Part shown: positions 1 through 6,671 of the stretch, in pieces | How the letters are laid out: the number at the start of each line of letters is the position of its first letter | Numbering within the stretch: the first letter of the stretch is position 1 | NCBI GenBank assembly: GCA_029881855.1 | Contig: JAOULU010000004.1 | Coordinates: 1 to 18,292, forward strand | DNA: 18,292 bases | DNA from: Nitrosomonas sp. | Lineage (GTDB): Bacteria > Pseudomonadota > Gammaproteobacteria > Burkholderiales > Nitrosomonadaceae | Direction of reading: 5' to 3' | The notes under the pieces: generated by a model | What the model was told of the DNA's origin: nothing | What the model saw: only the letters and a program-made list of their open reading frames with translations | The model's database searches: none | Position numbers and translations under genes: made by a program

Positions 1-92
1 CTAATAAGGATTGATATATAACTACAATTGAAGAACTAAAGTAAGTGAATATTGAAACATTATCTTTCTTTAAGATATAGGTATTTAAAAAT

Positions 93-860
93 ATGAAACT
101 GGCGACATGGAATGTGAACTCACTTAAAGTACGGTTATCTCAAGTGATTGATTGGTTGAATGTTAACCAGCCAGATATCTTATGTTTGCAGGAAACGAAA
201 TCTCAAAATGAGAACTTTCCTTATAATGAAATTATGGCATCAGGCTATCAATCTGTTTTTACAGGGCAGAAAACTTATAACGGCGTTGCAATACTCAGTA
301 AGACAATTGGGACTGAAACTGTAACCAAAATTCCAAATTTTGATGATGTTCAGAAAAGAGTTATCGCGAGCACTTTTGGCGACCTTCGTGTCATTTGTAT
401 CTATGTTCCAAATGGTGATGCCGTCGACTCTGAGAAGTATGGTTATAAATTACGATGGTTGCCAGCACTAAATGATTGGCTGAGGAATGAATTGGTAACT
501 TATCCTAAGCTTGCGCTTTTAGGCGATTTTAATATAGCACCAGATGACCGAGATGTGTATGACCCAGAAAGCTGGGAAGGAAAAGTGTTGTGCAGTCAGC
601 CAGAGCGTGATGCATTTGGTAGATTACTTGATCTTGGGTTAACGGATAGCTTCAGGATGTTTGATCAACCAGAAAAGTCTTACACATGGTGGGATTATCG
701 TATGATGGCATTTAGACGCAATCGGGGAATGCGGATTGACCATATCTTGCTGAGCAATGAACTTAGTAAAATTTGTTTGTCATGCCAAGTAGACAAAACA
801 ACAAGAAAGCTTGAGCGACCTTCAGATCATGCGCCTGTTTTTGTGGAGATATCTGACTAA
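93..860 (+). CDS. xth: Exodeoxyribonuclease III (AP endonuclease, EEP family)
   Basis: A 255-residue protein of the exonuclease III / AP endonuclease family, acting in base excision repair. It cuts 5' to abasic sites and trims 3' ends of duplex DNA in the cytoplasm. The metal and catalytic residues of the family are visible: N7 in TWNVNSL, E34 in LCLQETK, Y104 in IYVPNG, D145 and N147 in LGDFNIAP, and D245-H246 in the terminal SDHAPVFVEI motif. Length is normal for the family and both ends look intact. The ATG start matches the usual MKLATWNVNS beginning, although no strong ribosome-binding site precedes it. The gene runs towards the DUF4124 gene with 35 nt between the two stop codons and no clear terminator there. 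Its promoter would lie in the first 92 nt; a TTGAAA (52-57) followed by ATATAG (75-80) is possible but weak. Confidence 0.95.
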   Translation: MKLATWNVNSLKVRLSQVIDWLNVNQPDILCLQETKSQNENFPYNEIMASGYQSVFTGQKTYNGVAILSKTIGTETVTKIPNFDDVQKRVIASTFGDLRVICIYVPNGDAVDSEKYGYKLRWLPALNDWLRNELVTYPKLALLGDFNIAPDDRDVYDPESWEGKVLCSQPERDAFGRLLDLGLTDSFRMFDQPEKSYTWWDYRMMAFRRNRGMRIDHILLSNELSKICLSCQVDKTTRKLERPSDHAPVFVEISD

Positions 861-895
861 GTTTCAGCTAATTGTGGCGACCAGGCAATCTCTAT

Positions 896-1342
896 TTACT
901 TAATATCAGGTAAATTCTGTAGTTCATTTTTAAGCGTAAATAGGTTGTCTTCACGTGTGCTAATTTCTTTTTTAAGTCGCTCGACTCGGTCAAGGTATCT
1001 TTGATAATTACGTTCACTACCTAAGCGATCAGGTGTACCGCCTTTATACTCATTTCTTATTTCATCAAGACGACTAGATTCCTCAGAAATTTTATTTTCG
1101 ATCGCTTCACGCTGATCCTTAATTTTTGCAGATTCCCGTCTTTTTTGCATTCGTTTATCAATATCACCGGCATCAATAGCAGGTACAACGACAATAGGTG
1201 GCAAATCAACCGGCTTTGCGCCCTGCGAAGGGACGTTCGAATAAGTAGTGTTGCCGTGTTCATCGACATGCTTATACACACCAGAAAATACTAAGCATGA
1301 TTGGCTCAATAGCGCTGCAAATAAAAGGTAGTTAAGTTTCAT
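896..1342 (-). CDS. DUF4124 domain-containing secreted coiled-coil protein
   Basis: A 148-residue protein of unknown function. Residues 1-20 form a Sec signal peptide (two basic or polar residues, then a hydrophobic stretch). C16 is not in a good lipobox, so a soluble periplasmic fate is more likely than a lipoprotein. Residues 21-50 carry the DUF4124 signature (VYKHVDEHGNTTYSNVPSQG, then a Pro-rich turn). Residues 60-145 are charged and heptad-like, probably a coiled coil. The ATG is preceded by GGTGA at 1346-1350, three bases away. It sits behind glnA, where betaproteobacteria often keep such a gene, but the two are 261 nt apart. A possible -10 TATAGT (1368-1373, minus strand) would give it its own promoter, with a poor -35. 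The domain family is clear; the function is not known. Confidence 0.85.
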   Translation of the reverse strand: MKLNYLLFAALLSQSCLVFSGVYKHVDEHGNTTYSNVPSQGAKPVDLPPIVVVPAIDAGDIDKRMQKRRESAKIKDQREAIENKISEESSRLDEIRNEYKGGTPDRLGSERNYQRYLDRVERLKKEISTREDNLFTLKNELQNLPDIK

Positions 1343-1383
1343 TTGTCACCATTAATATTAGTTTTGCACTATAAAATAGTAAT

Positions 1384-1405
1384 CTCTATTTAGAAAGTAA
1401 TAGAG
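1384..1405. repeat. Perfect 7-bp inverted repeat, 8-nt spacer
   Basis: CTCTATT (1384-1390) and AATAGAG (1399-1405) are exact reverse complements. The repeat lies 42-63 nt upstream of the DUF4124 start codon and overlaps the place where a -35 element would fall, so it could be an operator. No regulator is implied by the sequence itself. Confidence 0.45.
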
Positions 1406-1417
1406 CGCATGAAGTTT

Positions 1418-1440
1418 TATCAACAATGTAGATGTTGATA
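1418..1440. repeat. Perfect 8-bp inverted repeat, 7-nt spacer
   Basis: TATCAACA (1418-1425) and TGTTGATA (1433-1440) are exact reverse complements separated by 7 nt. This is the strongest dyad in the glnA downstream region. It is either a hairpin in a read-through glnA transcript or an operator about 75 nt upstream of the DUF4124 gene. No T-run follows it in the minus direction (AAAACTTC), so it is not a good intrinsic terminator. Confidence 0.5.
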
Positions 1441-1470
1441 CAAATAACTATAACGACATGTTAAGTCTAA

Positions 1471-1483
1471 CCCCTGCTAGGGG
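1471..1483 (-). terminator. Candidate glnA terminator hairpin
   Basis: CCCCT (1471-1475), GCT loop, AGGGG (1479-1483) makes a five-base-pair stem that is mostly G:C, about 120 nt past the glnA stop codon on the minus strand. The minus-strand sequence after it is TTAGACTTAAC, only mildly T-rich, so termination here is possible but weak. Confidence 0.35.
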
Positions 1484-1603
1484 ATAATAAAAGTATTAAT
1501 AGCGACAAAAATACTGTTTATTATGCTCATTTCATGAGATATTGGTTGGCATAGACGAATCGATTATACTAATTCACTTAATAATGATGGATAAACTGGT
1601 GCC

Positions 1604-3013
1604 TTACAGACTGTAATACATATCAAATTCAACAGGATGAGTTGTGGAACGTAAAAGCATAACCTCTTCCATCTTAAGTGTGATGAAAGCGTCAATCATA
1701 TCATTTGAGAACACACCACCACGAATAAGAAAATCACGATCCTTATCTAGATTTTCCAATGCCTCATCTAAAGAAGCACATGAATTTGGTATTTTTGCAG
1801 CTTCTTCTGGTGGTAAATCATAAAGATTCTTATCCATGGGGTCACCTGGGTGTATTTTGTTCTGGATACCATCAAGCCCTGCCATCATAAGTGCGGTGAA
1901 TGCCAGATAAGGGTTGGCTGAAGGATCAGGAAAGCGTACTTCAATGCGTCTTCCTTTGGGGCTATTGGAGTGAGGAATGCGAATTGCTGCCGAGCGATTG
2001 CTTGCAGAGTAAGCAAGATTAACAGGTGCTTCGTATCCAGCGACCAGACGTTTATATGAATTTGTACCTGGATTGGTAATAGCATTTAGTGCTTTGGCAT
2101 GTTTTAGGATGCCACCCATATAAAATAGTGCAGTTTCGGACAGGCCGGCATAGCCATTGCCAGAAAATAAATTTTGACCATCCTTCCAAATTGATTGATG
2201 GACATGCATGCCAGATCCATTGTCACCGACAATAGGTTTGGGCATAAAAGTTGCTGTTTTTCCATAGGAATGGGCAACATTGTGTATGACATATTTGAGT
2301 ATCTGGTTCCAGTCAGCACGTTTAACCAGGCTATTGAAGCGAGTGCCGATTTCACATTGACCTGCCGTGGCAACTTCATGGTGATGTACTTCAACATTTA
2401 CACCCATTTCTTCCAGTGTAATACACATGGCAGAACGGATATCTTGTAAAGAATCGACCGGAGGGACGGGGAAATAACCACCTTTGATGGCGGGTCGATG
2501 GCCAATATTACCGCTATCATATTTGATAACAGAGCTCCAGGCCGCTTCCTCAGATTCAATTTTTACAGAGCAACCTGACATGTCGGTATGCCATGAAATG
2601 GCATCAAAAATAAAAAACTCGGGTTCTGGGCCAAAATAAGCTACATCGCCGATACCCGTCGATTTTAGATAAATTTCGCCGCGTTTAGCTAATGAGCGCG
2701 GGTCACGACTGTAACCTTTGCCATCCGAAGGTTCAACTACATCACAAGTGATAAGTAATGTAGGTTCATCCATGAATGGATCCATCTTTGCGGTATCTGG
2801 ATCAGGGATGAGTAACATATCAGAAGCCTGAATACCTTTCCATCCAGCTATTGATGAACCGTCAAATGGGTGCCCGTCTTCAAATTTGTCTGCATCAAAA
2901 TGTTGGGTTGGGATTGTGACATGCTGTTCTTTTCCATTTGTGTCAGTAAAACGTAAGTCCACAAACTTAACGCCATTGTCTTGAATGAGTTTCAAAACAT
3001 CAGTTACTACCAT
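1604..3013 (-). CDS. glnA: Glutamine synthetase, type I (GSI-beta)
   Basis: A 469-residue class I glutamine synthetase, which makes glutamine from glutamate, ammonia and ATP as a cytoplasmic dodecamer. Visible hallmarks: latch residue D51 in FDGSS; metal ligands E130 and E132 in [11 protein letters not shown]270 in [10 protein letters not shown]; flap residue E328 in AGYEAPVN; R340 in [11 protein letters not shown]; and the adenylylation tyrosine Y398 in [10 protein letters not shown]. The last marks the GSI-beta subtype controlled by the GlnE adenylyltransferase. Length and both ends are standard. The ATG is preceded by GGAG (3020-3023) at six bases. No classical sigma-54 promoter or paired NtrC boxes could be found in the 282 nt upstream; a sigma-70-like promoter is possible (3054-3082). 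ntrBC, often found downstream in related bacteria, is absent here. Confidence 0.98.
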   Translation of the reverse strand: MVVTDVLKLIQDNGVKFVDLRFTDTNGKEQHVTIPTQHFDADKFEDGHPFDGSSIAGWKGIQASDMLLIPDPDTAKMDPFMDEPTLLITCDVVEPSDGKGYSRDPRSLAKRGEIYLKSTGIGDVAYFGPEPEFFIFDAISWHTDMSGCSVKIESEEAAWSSVIKYDSGNIGHRPAIKGGYFPVPPVDSLQDIRSAMCITLEEMGVNVEVHHHEVATAGQCEIGTRFNSLVKRADWNQILKYVIHNVAHSYGKTATFMPKPIVGDNGSGMHVHQSIWKDGQNLFSGNGYAGLSETALFYMGGILKHAKALNAITNPGTNSYKRLVAGYEAPVNLAYSASNRSAAIRIPHSNSPKGRRIEVRFPDPSANPYLAFTALMMAGLDGIQNKIHPGDPMDKNLYDLPPEEAAKIPNSCASLDEALENLDKDRDFLIRGGVFSNDMIDAFITLKMEEVMLLRSTTHPVEFDMYYSL

Positions 3014-3295
3014 TTTTTTCTCCAGACTAGCATTGCAAATTTATGAGGCAAGTAAAATATCAGATAGATTAAATTGCACCAATACAGATCATAAACAATA
3101 TGAATGATATGGCATGTTTGAAATGTTGGTGAATCATTGGGTGAACATCACTTAATAACTATTTTATTATTAACTTACTGTCATGTGTCACTTTTTTGTC
3201 TTGCAGAATGTTGATCAATTGCTGTTTAATATATGCGATTATACTATATCCATCGTACTAGGAGGAGTACTTGATTTTTGTTGTGTTCAATAGGC
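3014..3295. other. Intergenic region upstream of glnA
   Basis: This 282-nt AT-rich stretch separates the membrane protein gene from glnA, both on the minus strand. It contains a possible sigma-70 promoter (3054-3082), an isolated perfect TATAAT on the minus strand (3238-3243) with no matching -35, a 5-bp inverted repeat GTACT/AGTAC (3255-3270) with AGGAGG in its loop, and two near-identical TTGGTGAA / TTGGGTGAA words (3126-3133, 3137-3145). No gene is seen. Confidence 0.5.
3054..3082 (-). promoter_or_regulatory. Candidate sigma-70 promoter of glnA
   Basis: On the minus strand TTGGTG (3077-3082) and TATTTT (3054-3059) are separated by 17 nt, a normal spacing, and would start transcription about 35 nt before the glnA ATG. 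The -35 overlaps TGGTGCA, which resembles half of an NtrC site; the other half is missing. Matches are moderate and the region is AT-rich. Confidence 0.3.
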
Positions 3296-4267
3296 TTAGT
3301 TTTCAGAGGATTGATATAGCTGGTAATGCTCTTCGTTGCAAAAATAACGGTTTTTCACGTGAATCGCTTCTTCTTTAGGAAGGTGTGTGCCGCAATAGGT
3401 GCATTGGACCTTGTCAGCTTCTTTATTCCCAGTATTGTCGTTATTAATATGGGCACTATTTTCTTTGCCCTTGGTATCTTCAATCGGTTGCTCGTCAACA
3501 TTTGACCAAGTGGCCTTTTGGTAGCTATCGGGAGATATTTCTTCTTTAGTATTGAGTTTTTCGCCGAGGAAAATTTCTTTATAGCTGGCGTAAATTGAAG
3601 CGAAAACTGTTGGGATGAGTATAACGAGTCCGGCGCCATATGGCATTAATGCTATTATTGCTAAAATAAACAGTGTGATGCCATAAAGCTGAAAAGGTAT
3701 GAAGTTTTTCAAGCAGGCAAAGAAACTTCTTTGCATAGCAATAATGGGAGGTATATCATGGAAGATAACCAATAATGGAGAGAACCAGGCGGCCATCATC
3801 AGTGGGATAGATAACGTAATGGCAACCAGTGAGGCTGTCAACATGCTATCCATTGCACCCATTAATTCACTGTCATCTACTCTCTTTCCATATAACAGCA
3901 TATCGGCCATCATAGAGCCGCCAATCATCATGACAACCCCGACTATTAGGACTTGTCCGATTAGATAAATGCCGCCAATGGTTATGAGCGGTGTGGCATT
4001 AGTTTTAAAGGCGGCGAATAAATGCACCAATTCTAGTTCTCTGCCTTGGTCAAGTTCTCTGCACCCATACATTAACCCAGCCAGAAAAACGGGTGAAATA
4101 AGTGTGAAAATAAATTGCCCTAATAAAGGCATTATCGCCAGAGTAACGGCAATTAGAAGCATTGTGAAACAGGACAATACCCAGACGAGTGGTGCTTTTC
4201 GGAACAGATAGAAACCACTCATTATCCATTGCCAGCCATGTTTTGCATTGAGTTGATGAATTTCCAT
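3296..4267 (-). CDS. BPSS1780-family inner-membrane protein with C-terminal zinc-ribbon-like motif
   Basis: A 323-residue protein of unknown function. The N-terminal ~235 residues look like the BPSS1780 membrane-protein family: a start resembling GWQWIMSGFYLFRKAP, then hydrophobic segments near 28-47, 50-68, 94-118, 143-167 and 193-225. A polar, low-complexity linker (about 236-285) follows. The tail then has C289-x2-C292, the words CGTHLPKEEA and YFCNEEH, with C310 and H314. This CxxC...CxxxH pattern strongly resembles the tail of the small PP0621-family proteins and would plausibly bind one zinc ion on the cytoplasmic side. Such a tail on a BPSS1780 protein seems unusual. The start is supported by GGAG eight bases upstream. 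It follows thrB by 73 nt and may be co-transcribed with it. Family names are from memory. Confidence 0.8.
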   Translation of the reverse strand: MEIHQLNAKHGWQWIMSGFYLFRKAPLVWVLSCFTMLLIAVTLAIMPLLGQFIFTLISPVFLAGLMYGCRELDQGRELELVHLFAAFKTNATPLITIGGIYLIGQVLIVGVVMMIGGSMMADMLLYGKRVDDSELMGAMDSMLTASLVAITLSIPLMMAAWFSPLLVIFHDIPPIIAMQRSFFACLKNFIPFQLYGITLFILAIIALMPYGAGLVILIPTVFASIYASYKEIFLGEKLNTKEEISPDSYQKATWSNVDEQPIEDTKGKENSAHINNDNTGNKEADKVQCTYCGTHLPKEEAIHVKNRYFCNEEHYQLYQSSEN

Positions 4268-4297
4268 TGATGTTTCTCCAATTAAGTTCTATTCGAC

Positions 4298-4313
4298 ATA
4301 ATTCTTGAATTAT
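4298..4313. repeat. 16-bp near-palindrome between thrB and the membrane protein gene
   Basis: ATAATTC (4298-4304) and GAATTAT (4307-4313) are exact reverse complements around TT. On the plus strand it is followed by TTTT, giving a terminator-like look, but both flanking genes read the other way and no T-run follows on the minus strand. A role as an operator or mRNA hairpin between the two genes is possible. Confidence 0.35.
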
Positions 4314-4340
4314 TTTTGTATCAAGCCGAATGGTGATGCT

Positions 4341-5291
4341 TTATATCCAAAGTTGTTTAAGATCGTTCTGATCTGCCAAATGATTTTTAAGTATTTCTTT
4401 AAAATGGTTAGGGTCCTTAGCATGTGTGAGTTCACCTGGACGAGGTAAATGGTAATCATACAAGCGAGAAATCCAAAAACGTAATGCGCCAGCACGTAAC
4501 ATTGCAGGCCAGGCTTCATGTTCAATTGGTGTGAGTGGCCGAATGTCGTGATAGGCTCGAATTAGAGGTAATATAAGCTTTTCATCCAATTTGTTATTTT
4601 TAGTCATGCACCAGTCATTAACGACAATAGCCAAATCGTACAATAAACTGTCATTACAAGCGAAATAAAAATCAATGACACCACCAATGGAATTATCTGT
4701 GAATAAGATGTTGTCACGAAATAAATCTGCATGAATTACCCCATTTGGTAATGTCTTGTTTTGGTGTGATGACTGAAAGCTAATCTCGTCTTCTAATAAT
4801 ATTTGTTCTTCAGCTGTGAGAAATGACTTAATCTCAGGTGCTTTGGCTTGCCACCATTTAAACCCTCGTGGGTTATCCATTTTAATAGGATAGGATTGAC
4901 CAGCCAGATGCATTTTTGCCAATATTTCACCAACTTTTGTACATTGATTAGCCGTTGGTTCCTCTAGTGATTGACCTGGTAAGCAGGTGACGATGGTAGC
5001 GGGTTTGCCATTTAATTCACTAAATAGCGTGTTATCTGACCTTGGAATGGGGGCAGGACAAGGTAGCTTACGGGCAGATAAATGTGCCATAAGATTGAGA
5101 TAATAAGGCAGTTCCGCATGGGTTAGTTTTTCAAATAGTGTTAAAACAAATTTACCTTCTGTGGTAGTGACAAAATAATTAGTATTTTCAATACCAGAAG
5201 AAATGCCTTGTAAGTTAATCAGTTGACCAAGAGCGTAATTTCTCAACCAAAATGAGAGTTGATTGTTGGATACAGGTGTAAAGACAGACAT
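4341..5291 (-). CDS. thrB: Homoserine kinase (ThrB2 / aminoglycoside-phosphotransferase fold)
   Basis: A 316-residue kinase that phosphorylates L-homoserine with ATP, the penultimate step of threonine synthesis. It is the phosphotransferase-fold type used by many proteobacteria, not the GHMP-fold enzyme of E. coli. Visible features: the conserved start MSVFTPVS; a nucleotide-binding N-lobe with GIENTNYFV (33-41); the catalytic loop [14 protein letters not shown] with H187, D189 and N194; and the metal-binding D207 in [11 protein letters not shown]260 and the FWISRLYD helix near the C-terminus are typical of the family. No clear ribosome-binding site precedes the ATG, but the N-terminus matches homologues. 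It lies 84 nt behind the DUF2782 gene, a pairing known from beta- and gammaproteobacteria, and probably shares its transcript. Confidence 0.95.
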   Translation of the reverse strand: MSVFTPVSNNQLSFWLRNYALGQLINLQGISSGIENTNYFVTTTEGKFVLTLFEKLTHAELPYYLNLMAHLSARKLPCPAPIPRSDNTLFSELNGKPATIVTCLPGQSLEEPTANQCTKVGEILAKMHLAGQSYPIKMDNPRGFKWWQAKAPEIKSFLTAEEQILLEDEISFQSSHQNKTLPNGVIHADLFRDNILFTDNSIGGVIDFYFACNDSLLYDLAIVVNDWCMTKNNKLDEKLILPLIRAYHDIRPLTPIEHEAWPAMLRAGALRFWISRLYDYHLPRPGELTHAKDPNHFKEILKNHLADQNDLKQLWI

Positions 5292-5375
5292 GGGCTAGAA
5301 GAAAGAAGCGTAGAAAAAATGCAAAAATAAACGGATGTAATCTGATTATCTCTGCTTTGAGCTTTCATGAGAAAG

Positions 5376-5750
5376 TTAGAATTCTAGAATACGCCACATA
5401 GGGGCGCTAACGTTATTGCCTGGTTCACCTTGGTGTGTATTGATACCCCTACTACGATTTTTCACCAGATAATATGGTAGGCCAATCCGTGGAATTACTT
5501 TAACCATATACAGTTCACCATTAATCCGATGTTCTTCTATTATATCTTCTCCGCGTTGGATAATTGTTATCTGTGGTTCCAATTCTGGATCCAATTCAAG
5601 TTCAGGTGGAAGCGGTGGTGGTTCAGATAATTCCGGTAAATCGGGTAACTCTGGTATCTCAGGTATAGGTATCAGATCATCTGGTAAATTGGGCTGAGCC
5701 AATATGGGTATTGTAAGGCTAAATAATAAGATAAATATTAATCGGTGCAT
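5376..5750 (-). CDS. DUF2782 domain-containing exported protein
   Basis: A 124-residue protein of unknown function. Residues 1-18 form a signal peptide (MHRLIFILLFSL..., probable cleavage after ILA). Residues 19-59 are a Pro/Glu/Leu/Asp-rich low-complexity linker. The rest is the DUF2782 domain: ITIIQRGEDIIEEHRINGEL, then MVKVIPRIGLPYYLV and a terminal PMWRILEF. DUF2782 genes commonly lie between polA and thrB, and the same neighbourhood is kept here except that a LOG-family gene is interposed. The domain is likely periplasmic. The ATG has only a weak GGGAA ribosome-binding site. A CTTTC/GAAAG hairpin (5362-5375) lies directly behind the stop codon, but with no T-run, so read-through into thrB is likely. 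Confidence 0.87.
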   Translation of the reverse strand: MHRLIFILLFSLTIPILAQPNLPDDLIPIPEIPELPDLPELSEPPPLPPELELDPELEPQITIIQRGEDIIEEHRINGELYMVKVIPRIGLPYYLVKNRSRGINTHQGEPGNNVSAPMWRILEF

Positions 5751-5881
5751 TTCAATTCCCGCTAGATCTGGATCAGTTTTCTATTCTACCTAAAATAGTG
5801 GGTGTTGGTTATGGAATCATCGTGTAATCCCAGGTTAAAAGTGTTGATAAGTTTAAAACAATGTTCATTTGGGAAGCAGAT

Positions 5882-5932
5882 TTAAGGTAATCCTTAACTA
5901 CCAAAAATCACAATGACATAAATTAATATGTC
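5882..5932 (-). terminator. Tandem hairpins behind the LOG-family gene
   Basis: GACATA/TATGTC (5915-5932, 6-nt loop) starts next to the stop codon of the LOG-family gene and is followed on the minus strand by ATTGTGATTTTTGG. TTAAGG/CCTTAA (5882-5897, 4-nt loop) comes 17 nt later. Both stems are perfect 6-bp and AT-rich. With the T5 run they may end the LOG-family transcript before the DUF2782-thrB unit. Stems of this length are not rare in AT-rich DNA. Confidence 0.35.
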
Positions 5933-5933
5933 C

Positions 5934-6659
5934 TTATAGATTAAGTTGAATCTCTCGTTCAGCAGCTGTGGGCTCAAATCCACTGGTTTCATAATACTCA
6001 AAGATCGCATTAACGATTTGGTTTGGCTCGTCAATAACCTGAATTAAATTCATGTCTTCTGGTGAAATAAAACCTTCTGTGATTAATACTTTTTTAAACC
6101 AATCCAGTAAGCCATTCCAGAATTCTGAGTAAACTAGAATGATTGGTATTTTTCTGGTCTTTCCGGTTTGTACCAGCGTTAATGCTTCCATGAGTTCGTC
6201 TAACGTACCAAAACCACCGGGCATGACAACATACGCGGTGGCAAATTTGATAAACATATATTTACGTGCAAAGAAATGTCGGAAGGTTTGACTCACATCT
6301 TGGTACGCATTACGGTGTTGTTCATGGGGTAACTGAATATTTAGACCAATACTAGGGGATTTGCCATGGAAAGCACCTTTATTAGCCGCTTCCATAATCC
6401 CCGGTCCGCCACCTGAGATTACTGAAAAGCCAGCATCGGAGAGTTGTTTAGCAATCTGCTCCGCTAAAAGATAGTGTGGGTTTTTAGGGTCGGTACGTGC
6501 GCTGCCAAATATGCTAACAGCGGGTTGGATTGTATCAAGTCGTTCGGTTCCTTCGACAAATTCTGCCATAATCCCAAATAAGCGCCATGATTCTTTTGCT
6601 GGCCAAGTTTTTTCCAGCGAAGTTGTTGTGGCAATGGCAGGTTTATCTTCTAGGCTCAT
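5934..6659 (-). CDS. LOG-family protein (TIGR00730), probable nucleoside 5'-monophosphate phosphoribohydrolase
   Basis: A 241-residue Rossmann-fold protein of the LOG / TIGR00730 family. Characterised members split nucleoside 5'-monophosphates, including cytokinin ribotides, into base and ribose 5-phosphate. The two family motifs are present: GGGPGIMEAAN (83-93) and PGGFGTLDE (147-155) with catalytic E155, plus R132-K133 in ARKYMF. Length fits the medium-sized bacterial branch, which carries an N-terminal extension before VSIFGSAR (48-55). The start is only 12 nt from the divergent polA start and has no ribosome-binding site; M31 (in IMAEFVEG) is a less likely alternative because homologues conserve the preceding ESWRLF-like stretch. 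The substrate here is not known. Its promoter would have to lie inside the polA coding region. Confidence 0.9.
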   Translation of the reverse strand: MSLEDKPAIATTTSLEKTWPAKESWRLFGIMAEFVEGTERLDTIQPAVSIFGSARTDPKNPHYLLAEQIAKQLSDAGFSVISGGGPGIMEAANKGAFHGKSPSIGLNIQLPHEQHRNAYQDVSQTFRHFFARKYMFIKFATAYVVMPGGFGTLDELMEALTLVQTGKTRKIPIILVYSEFWNGLLDWFKKVLITEGFISPEDMNLIQVIDEPNQIVNAIFEYYETSGFEPTAAEREIQLNL

Positions 6660-6671
6660 AGGAAATTTTAA
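6660..6671. promoter_or_regulatory. 12-bp gap between divergent LOG-family gene and polA
   Basis: Only 12 nt separate the two start codons. The gap holds the polA ribosome-binding site AGGAA (6660-6664), seven bases from the ATG, and no room for a promoter. Each gene's promoter must lie within the other's coding sequence, so the two 5' transcripts should overlap in antisense. Confidence 0.7.

Larger units (their letters stand above)
1343..1603. other. Intergenic region rich in inverted repeats between glnA and the DUF4124 gene
   Basis: This 261-nt non-coding stretch contains five perfect short inverted repeats: 1368-1380 (ACTAT, 3-nt loop), 1384-1405 (7-bp arms), 1418-1440 (8-bp arms), 1471-1483 (CCCCT, 3-nt loop) and 1526-1538 (CTCAT, 3-nt loop). 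In AT-rich DNA the 5-bp ones are expected by chance; the 7- and 8-bp ones less so. It should hold the end of the glnA transcript and the promoter of the DUF4124 gene. No ORF or RNA gene is recognisable. Confidence 0.6.

Noticed and set aside
3033..3051. Sigma-54-like sequence TTGCC...TTTGC upstream of glnA (minus strand)
   Set aside because: The -24 position has no GG and the two elements are about two bases too far apart.
3699..4211. Two plus-strand open frames across the BPSS1780-type gene
   Set aside because: They are shadows of a hydrophobic protein gene; no start signals or family features.
4298..4318. Plus-strand intrinsic terminator (hairpin followed by TTTTT)
   Set aside because: No plus-strand gene lies upstream of it; recorded only as an inverted repeat.
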